This document shows positions 59,335-64,000 of a DNA stretch of 64,000 nt, piece after piece. The stretch covers positions 124,001 through 188,000 of the forward strand of contig NZ_JBODSD010000006.1 in NCBI RefSeq assembly GCF_050632745.1. The letters are read 5' to 3'. The stretch is from Mumia sp050632745 (GTDB lineage Bacteria > Actinomycetota > Actinomycetes > Propionibacteriales > Nocardioidaceae). Numbering within the stretch: position 1 is the stretch's first letter; each line of letters begins with the position of its first letter. A model generated the notes under the pieces. It made no database searches. It was not told the origin of the DNA and saw nothing but the letters and a program-made list of their open reading frames with translations. The translations under genes and the position numbers were made by a program.

Positions 59335-59565
59335 TCACCGCTCGGGCGTGACCTCGGAGACCGGCTTCGTCTCCTTCCAGAAGCCTCGCGCCGACAGGAA
59401 CCGCCGCAGCGACTCCTCGTGCTCGTCGCACGCCAGCCACGTCTTGCGCCGGTCGGGAGTGTGGATCTTGGGGTTGTTCCACAGGAGGGCGTGCGTCGCG
59501 GGGTTCTCGCACCCCTTCGCCGAGCAGATCAGAGGAGCCTGGTCGGCGGGGTCAGTCTCGGTCAT
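59335..59565 (-). CDS. Small conserved Cys-containing protein
   Basis: 76 residues: LICSAKGCENPATHALLWNNPKIHTPDRRKTWLACDEHEESLRRFLSARGF. Cys14 and Cys19, then Cys46 and His49, form a probable zinc or other metal site. This sequence type is widespread in actinobacteria and sometimes annotated, without evidence, as acetone carboxylase subunit-like. The ATG at 59565 overlaps the upstream DUF3099 gene by 14 bases. Confidence 0.75.
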   Translation of the reverse strand: MTETDPADQAPLICSAKGCENPATHALLWNNPKIHTPDRRKTWLACDEHEESLRRFLSARGFWKETKPVSEVTPER

Positions 59566-59965
59566 CGCGTCCCGTCGGGTCGTGGGGGTGGTCGCGACCC
59601 GCTTCGCTCGCGGGACCTGCGGCGGAGGAGGAGTCGTTCGCGCTACCCGCGGTGCCGGAGTCGTCGGCGGGTTTGGTCACCGGACCGGTGCCGAGCTGGC
59701 CGATCGGCTCGGGATGGACCACGTCGGCCTGCGGGAGCGGCTTGCGGCGGGCGGTGTTGGCGAACACCACCGCGACGTAGGGCAGCACCAGCGCGCCCAG
59801 GATGAAGAACCAGCGGGCCCATCCGTCGACCACCACGGCCAGGATGAAGCAGACCGTACGGATCAGCATCGACACCAGGTAGCGGTTCTGCCGGTGGCGA
59901 AGCTCTTCGCTACGGCCGACCTGCGCGGTCGTGATCGCGACCGCGTCGTCGTGACGATCCTCCAT
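59552..59965 (-). CDS. DUF3099 membrane protein
   Basis: 137 residues. VAITTAQVGRSEELRHRQNRYLVSMLIR is the DUF3099 opening, followed by two helices (VCFILAVVVDGWARWFFILGALVLPYVAVVFANTARR) and a hydrophilic Asp/Ser-rich tail. ATG at 59965, six bases after TACCGT on the minus strand (leaderless); a longer frame upstream is not needed. Function unknown. Confidence 0.85.
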   Translation of the reverse strand: MEDRHDDAVAITTAQVGRSEELRHRQNRYLVSMLIRTVCFILAVVVDGWARWFFILGALVLPYVAVVFANTARRKPLPQADVVHPEPIGQLGTGPVTKPADDSGTAGSANDSSSAAGPASEAGRDHPHDPTGRDDRD

Positions 59966-60007
59966 CCCTCCACGGTACGCCAGCCGATCAGCGGCATGAT
60001 GGGCAGC

Positions 60008-60223
60008 ATGACGAACCGCACGTACCGCATCACCGAGATCGTCGGCACCTCCACGGAGGGCGTCACGGACGCGATCACCAACGGCATCCAGCGGGCCTCC
60101 CGCACCCTGCGCCACCTGGACTGGTTCGAGGTCGAGGGCATCCGCGGCCACATCGAGGGAGACCAGGTCGAGCACTACCAGGTGACCCTCAAGATCGGGT
60201 TCCGCCTCGAGGACGACGAGTAG
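60008..60223 (+). CDS. Dodecin (flavin-binding)
   Basis: 71 residues, MTNRTYRITEIVGTSTEGVTDAITNGIQRASRTLRHLDWFEVEGIRG: the short beta-alpha-beta-beta dodecin fold with the flavin-stacking Trp in LDWFEVEG. Twelve copies form a hollow shell that buffers FMN/FAD. ATG at 60008; an upstream ATG at 59996 would add four residues. Four bases before sixA. Confidence 0.92.
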   Translation: MTNRTYRITEIVGTSTEGVTDAITNGIQRASRTLRHLDWFEVEGIRGHIEGDQVEHYQVTLKIGFRLEDDE

Positions 60224-60227
60224 GGGC

Positions 60228-60743
60228 GTGAAGCAGCTCGTGGTGGTGCGGCACGCCAAGGCTGAGGCGTCCGCACCCTCCGACGAGGCCCGGGCCCTGA
60301 CCGCCCGCGGCCACGCCGACGCGCGCCGGCGCGGCGAGCAGCTCGCCGACTTCGTGACCGGGACCGCCCGTGCCCTCGTCTCCCCGGCGGTGCGCACACG
60401 CGAGACCTTCGACGAGCTCAACCTCGCCCTGGGGCTCGACGCCGACCACGTGTCGTACCCGAAGACCCTGTACGACGCCACCGCGCACCGCGTCCTGCAG
60501 GAGGTCCGCTACCTCGACGAGGAGCCGAGCACGGTGATCGTCGTCGGGCACAACCCGGCGATGGGCGACCTGGTGTGGATGCTGCACGACGGCACGCACA
60601 ACGGGGCGTGGAAGGCGTACGGCGACCGGGGCTTCCCGACCTCGGCGGCGGCGGTCCTGACGTACGACGGGGAGTGGTTCGACATCGATCCTCGGACGAT
60701 GCGCCTCGAGGACTACCTCGCGCCGCCTCCGAAGGCACGCTAG
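60228..60743 (+). CDS. sixA: SixA-type phosphohistidine phosphatase
   Basis: 171 residues, histidine phosphatase superfamily. Catalytic RHAKAE at residues 8-13 with the phosphoryl-accepting His9, and the second catalytic His in VVGHNPAM. Probably removes phosphate from phosphohistidine proteins. GTG at 60228, four bases after the dodecin stop. Its stop faces that of serB with one base between. Confidence 0.88.
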   Translation: MKQLVVVRHAKAEASAPSDEARALTARGHADARRRGEQLADFVTGTARALVSPAVRTRETFDELNLALGLDADHVSYPKTLYDATAHRVLQEVRYLDEEPSTVIVVGHNPAMGDLVWMLHDGTHNGAWKAYGDRGFPTSAAAVLTYDGEWFDIDPRTMRLEDYLAPPPKAR

Positions 60744-60744
60744 G

Positions 60745-61962
60745 TCAGACGACGACCTCGGCGTCGGCCGCCTCGATCTCCTCGCGGGTGATGCCGAGGA
60801 GGAAGACGATCGCGTCGAGGTACGGCAGCGAGAGCGAGGTGTCCGCGGCGTCGCGCACGGCGGGCTTGGCGTTGAAGGCGATGCCGAGCCCGGCGGCGTC
60901 CAGCATGTCGAGGTCGTTGGCGCCGTCCCCGATCGCCACCGTGTTGGCCAGGGAGATCCCGGCCTCGTCGGCGAACCGGCGCAGCGCCGCGGCCTTGCCG
61001 GCGCGGTCGACGATCGCCCCCGTGACGCGTCCGGTCAGCCGGCCGTCGGCGACCTCGAGCGTGTTGGCCGCCCAGTAGTCGATCCCGAGGTCGGCCGCGA
61101 GCTTGTCGATGATCTGCATGAAGCCGCCGGAGACCAGCGCGAAGCGGTAGCCGAGCCGCTTGAGCGTCCGGATCATCGTCCGCGCCCCCGGGGCGAGCTG
61201 GATCGCCTCGTACACCTCGTCGAGCGCCGACTCCTCGACGCCCTCGAGGAGCGCGACGCGATCGCGCAGCGAGGCGGCAAAGTCGAGCTCGCCGCGCATC
61301 GCGGCCGCCGTGACCTCGGCGACCTCCTTCTCGTACCCGGCGTGCGCGGCGATCATCTCGATCACCTCACCCTGGATCAGCGTGGAGTCCACGTCCATCA
61401 CGACGAGGCGCTGAGCGTGCTGGTGGATCCCGAGCGGCTGCACGGCGACGTCGACCCCTTGCCGCGCCGCCTCCATGGACAGGGAGCGGCGCAGGGCCTC
61501 CGGGTCGGCGCCCGAGACGTCGAGGTCGATCGCGGTCACGGGGTAGCGCGCCATCCGGACGATCCGGTCGATGTTGCCGCCCGCGGCCGCGACCTGCGCG
61601 GTCACCGCGGAGAACTGCCCCGGGAGCAGGGGAGCACCGAGCACCGTGACGTGGCTGCGTCCCCGGCGGCGACCGCGGTTGTCGCCACGGCCGTACGAGA
61701 GGTCGTGCTCCATCCCCAGCTCGCCCGCGACCGCGGCCACGGACTGCTCGAACGCCGTACGGTCGGTCGGCTCGGTGAGCAGGACGGCGAGCACGAGGCG
61801 CCCGCGGAGCACGATCTGCTCGACGTCGATGACCTCGACGTCGTACGGCGCGACGGCCTCGAAGAGGCGGGCGGTGACGCCGGCATGGTCGCGCCCCAGG
61901 AGCGTCACGGAGACCGTGGGAGCGTCGAGCGGCGCGGTCGGCGTGGGGACGGGCTCGTTCAC
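60745..61962 (-). CDS. serB: Phosphoserine phosphatase with two ACT domains
   Basis: 405 residues. Two N-terminal ACT domains (VSVTLLGRDHAGVTARLFEAV and VTVLGAPLLPGQFSAVTAQVAA), then the HAD domain with nucleophile D190 in VMDVDSTLI, SGG in LVSGGFMQI, conserved Lys near GKAAAL, and GDGANDLDML. Last step of serine synthesis; the ACT domains probably sense serine. GTG at 61962 is six bases after TAACCT (leaderless). Confidence 0.94.
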   Translation of the reverse strand: MNEPVPTPTAPLDAPTVSVTLLGRDHAGVTARLFEAVAPYDVEVIDVEQIVLRGRLVLAVLLTEPTDRTAFEQSVAAVAGELGMEHDLSYGRGDNRGRRRGRSHVTVLGAPLLPGQFSAVTAQVAAAGGNIDRIVRMARYPVTAIDLDVSGADPEALRRSLSMEAARQGVDVAVQPLGIHQHAQRLVVMDVDSTLIQGEVIEMIAAHAGYEKEVAEVTAAAMRGELDFAASLRDRVALLEGVEESALDEVYEAIQLAPGARTMIRTLKRLGYRFALVSGGFMQIIDKLAADLGIDYWAANTLEVADGRLTGRVTGAIVDRAGKAAALRRFADEAGISLANTVAIGDGANDLDMLDAAGLGIAFNAKPAVRDAADTSLSLPYLDAIVFLLGITREEIEAADAEVVV

Positions 61963-61991
61963 GCCACGAGGTTAGGCCATCCCGGCGGGGG

Positions 61992-62747
61992 TCAGCGGGG
62001 TCGACCCGCGGTGCAGGCGACGACGAGGGCGTGGCGGGCAGTGCGCGCGAGGGTACGCAGGTGCGCGGCCCGCGTGTCCGACTCCCAGGCCGTCACGGCG
62101 GCGGACTCGGTGTCCGCGGCGAGCTCGGCGATCGCGAGGCACCGCAGCGCGGTTGCGGCCAGCTGCTCCGCCCGCGGGTCGTAGCCGGGCGCCAGCGCCG
62201 GCGCGGTCGCCTCACGGATGTCGGCGAGCGCCTCGCGCACCTCGGGCCGCCAGCGCGCGACGTCGAGAGAGAGCAGCTCGTCGGCCGTGCCCGCCAGCTC
62301 GGTGCGCAGCTCCCGGGAGGACTCCGCGACGCCGGCGGTGGGGGAGACGGGGTGAGCGTCGTACAGGTGCCAGAAGACGCCGCTCCCGACGACCTCCGGC
62401 ACGACGCCGACGCCGATCCCTTCGACGACGACCGCCTCTCCGGCGTCGGTGGCGGCGGCGGTGAACGGTGCGGGGCCGGCCAGCCCGTACGGGTCGCCGG
62501 GCTCGGGGAGTGCCAGCGAGGCTCCGGTGGCTCCTGCCCGCCGAAGTGCCCCCCACGCGAGCAGCAGCGGCTCCGCGCTCGGCGCGTCGCCGTCACGCTG
62601 CGCGAGCAACCCCGCCGTGCCGCCGAGGACGTGGTGCGCAGCGTCGTCCGCGCGTACGGCGTCGGTCGCGGTCTCGAGCGGCGCCGCGTCGGCGAGCCAG
62701 GCGTTGAACCAGCACACCCAACGTGCTGAGCGGGTCAGGGAGGGCAC
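61992..62747 (-). CDS. Conserved hypothetical protein
   Basis: 251 residues, acid- and Ala-rich, cytosolic, no signal or helix. Segments: RSARWVCWFNAWLADAAPLETATDAV, LALPEPGDPYGLAGPAPF and WHLYDAHPVSPT. These occur in an actinobacterial family beside serB, without assigned function. The GTG at 62747 is seven bases after TAGGCT (62760-62755 on the minus strand), so leaderless transcription is likely. Ends before the serB promoter. Confidence 0.7.
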   Translation of the reverse strand: MPSLTRSARWVCWFNAWLADAAPLETATDAVRADDAAHHVLGGTAGLLAQRDGDAPSAEPLLLAWGALRRAGATGASLALPEPGDPYGLAGPAPFTAAATDAGEAVVVEGIGVGVVPEVVGSGVFWHLYDAHPVSPTAGVAESSRELRTELAGTADELLSLDVARWRPEVREALADIREATAPALAPGYDPRAEQLAATALRCLAIAELAADTESAAVTAWESDTRAAHLRTLARTARHALVVACTAGRPR

Positions 62748-62807
62748 GACGACGAGCCTAGGACGTCAGGTCCGAACCCGCGTCGCGCGGTGGGACCACG
62801 GGTGCCG

Positions 62808-62813
62808 TAGGTT
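62808..62813 (+). promoter_or_regulatory. Candidate -10 box of the ABC ATPase gene
   Basis: TAGGTT here would give a start near 62820 and a short leader containing CAGGAG before the ATG at 62850. Confidence 0.4.
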
Positions 62814-62849
62814 TGTGACGCCCACCCGTGAACAGCGCAGGAGTAGTGC

Positions 62850-63638
62850 ATGGCGCCCGTGCTCGAGCTCGCCGACGTCACCGTACGACGCGGCACCGCC
62901 ACGTTGCTCGACGACGTCAGCTGGACGGTCCGCGAGGGCGAACGCTGGGTGGTTCTCGGTCCCAACGGCGCGGGCAAGACCACCATGCTGCAGATCGCGT
63001 CGACGCAGATGCACCCGACGGCGGGTGTGGCGACCGTGCTGGAGGAGATCCTCGGCGCCGTCGACGTGTTCGAGCTGCGTCCGCGGATCGGCTACACGAG
63101 TGCGGCGGTCGCCGAGCGCATCCCGCGCGCCGAGCGCGTGCTCGACGTGGTGCTCACCGCGTCGTACGGCGTGACCGGACGGTGGCGCGAGGAGTACGAG
63201 GAGTTCGACGAGGCGCGCGCGGTCCTGCTGCTGCGGCTGATGGGCGTGGACGGGCTGGTCGACCGCACCTTCGGCACGCTCAGCGAGGGCGAGCGCAAGC
63301 GCGTGCTGATCGCGCGAGCGCTGATGACCGACCCCGAGCTGCTCCTCCTCGACGAGCCTGCTGCCGGCCTCGACCTCGGCGGGCGCGAGGACCTGGTCTC
63401 CAACCTCGGCAAGCTCGCGCGCGACCCCGAGGCGCCCGTGCTCATCCTCGTCTCGCACCACGTCGAGGAGGTCCCGCCGGGCTTCACCCACGTGCTGATG
63501 CTGCGCGACGGCAAGGTCACCGCCCAGGGCCCGATCGAGGACACGCTCACCGCGCAGAACCTTGCGATCACCTTCCAGATGCCGCTCATCCTCGAGGTCC
63601 GCGACGGCCGGTACGCCGCCCGCCGGGCGCCGCGCTGA
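62850..63638 (+). CDS. Stand-alone ABC ATP-binding protein
   Basis: 262 residues. Walker A GPNGAGKTT near residue 39, signature TLSEGERKRVLIA (LSEGE rather than LSGGQ), Walker B LLLDEPAAGLDLGGRED, H-loop VSHHVEEVPPGFTHVLMLRDG. This ModF/YlmA-like form is common as a single-gene ATPase in actinobacteria next to serB. No permease is adjacent in the window. Function unknown; iron or molybdate transport annotations are not supported by the sequence. Confidence 0.82.
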   Translation: MAPVLELADVTVRRGTATLLDDVSWTVREGERWVVLGPNGAGKTTMLQIASTQMHPTAGVATVLEEILGAVDVFELRPRIGYTSAAVAERIPRAERVLDVVLTASYGVTGRWREEYEEFDEARAVLLLRLMGVDGLVDRTFGTLSEGERKRVLIARALMTDPELLLLDEPAAGLDLGGREDLVSNLGKLARDPEAPVLILVSHHVEEVPPGFTHVLMLRDGKVTAQGPIEDTLTAQNLAITFQMPLILEVRDGRYAARRAPR

Positions 63639-63705
63639 GCCGACGCCGCCGCACCGGCTGGCGTGGCGCACGCCCGCCGTCGCCTCCGTAGGACCACGCG
63701 TCCCC

Positions 63706-63717
63706 TAGAGTCGCGGC
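63706..63717 (+). promoter_or_regulatory. Leaderless promoter of the NfeD-like gene
   Basis: TAGAGT (63706-63711) is followed by six bases and the ATG at 63718. Confidence 0.55.
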
Positions 63718-64000
63718 ATGGACGGGTTCATGAACTGGCTCTCCGACAACGGATGGGCCGGCTGGCTGGGTCTCGGACTGCTGCTCGCGGTCGCCGAGCT
63801 GATGAGTCTCGACCTGGTCCTGCTGATGCTCGCCGTGGGGGCCTTCGCCGGTGCGGGCGCCGCGGCGTTCGGCGCGCCGTTCGCGGTCTCCGCGCTGGTC
63901 GCGAGCGCCGTCTCGCTCGCCATGCTGCTGCTGGCCCGCCCGTCGATGATCAAGCGGCTGCACCGCGGGCCCGACCTGGCCACGGGGACCAAGGCGCTGA
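63718..64000 (+). CDS. NfeD-like membrane protein (C-terminus cut off)
   Basis: 94 complete codons are present; the frame leaves the window. MDGFMNWLSDNGWAGWLGLGLLLAVAELMSLDLVLLMLAVGAFAGAGAAAF shows the hydrophobic helices and AELMSLDLVLLMLAVGA of the NfeD (short form) family. The OB-fold that should follow is beyond the edge. Family members usually pair with a flotillin/SPFH (stomatin-like) protein, likely the next gene. Confidence 0.75.
   Translation, partial: MDGFMNWLSDNGWAGWLGLGLLLAVAELMSLDLVLLMLAVGAFAGAGAAAFGAPFAVSALVASAVSLAMLLLARPSMIKRLHRGPDLATGTKAL

Noticed and set aside
60743..60745. Single base between convergent sixA and serB stops
   Set aside because: Unusually tight, but convergent stops this close are seen in compact genomes and no shared terminator structure is visible.

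Overview
The window is about 64 kb of very GC-rich, densely packed DNA from a chromosome of the phylum Actinomycetota. Evidence: GTG and ATG starts mixed, four-base start/stop overlaps throughout, the opcA-zwf-pgi-tal-tkt order, ctaB/ctaA beside an ABC exporter and a suf operon, EccC/EccD type VII secretion proteins, and many start codons placed six bases after a TANNNT -10 box (leaderless transcripts). The gene order suggests the Nocardioides/Aeromicrobium side of Propionibacteriales, but the genus is inference. I saw no rRNA, tRNA, CRISPR array, integrase or insertion sequence.

Layout. 1-7.3 kb, minus strand: pentose phosphate/glycolysis operon tkt-tal-pgi-zwf-opcA (opcA cut by the window edge). 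7.5-13.6 kb: heme O synthase (ctaB), heme A synthase (ctaA), a two-gene ABC exporter and an MMPL transporter. 13.7-20.1 kb: a DNA-repair island, with LigC-type ligase, a DinB2-like Y-family polymerase and a Prim-PolC-type primase-polymerase, interrupted by a YtrA-like GntR/ABC module with a perfect palindromic operator; then a spermidine-synthase-like methyltransferase. 20.1-27.4 kb: sufR-sufB-sufD-Rieske-sufC-sufS-sufU-sufT followed by a Vms1-like release factor (acVLRF1). A SufR operator overlaps the sufR start codon.

27.5-42.1 kb: type VII (ESX-like) secretion locus. Two groups of three small helical ESX-like proteins flank two long minus-strand proteins that share an N-terminal domain but have unrelated C-termini. 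Each is followed immediately by a lipoprotein, which looks like polymorphic toxin plus immunity or partner protein. EccC and EccD follow, with a degenerate MinD-like protein and a one-helix protein. EccB, EccE and mycosin are not in the window.

42.2-53.4 kb: complete-looking Tad pilus operon (CpaB, TadZ, TadA, TadB, TadC, Flp, three TadE/TadG-like proteins), two exported proteins and a large LysM/BTAD membrane protein. I saw no prepilin peptidase. 53.4-64 kb is housekeeping: a lipoprotein cyclophilin, ABC-F protein, enoyl-CoA hydratase, SDR, SURF1, MoaA, small conserved proteins, dodecin, SixA phosphatase, SerB, an ABC ATPase and a truncated NfeD-like protein. ctaB, ctaA and surf1 together serve cytochrome aa3 assembly.

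The most unusual parts are the type VII toxin/lipoprotein pairs, the LigC/DinB2/Prim-PolC repair island, and the leaderless SufR operator. All functional calls rest on recognised motifs read by eye, not on searches.
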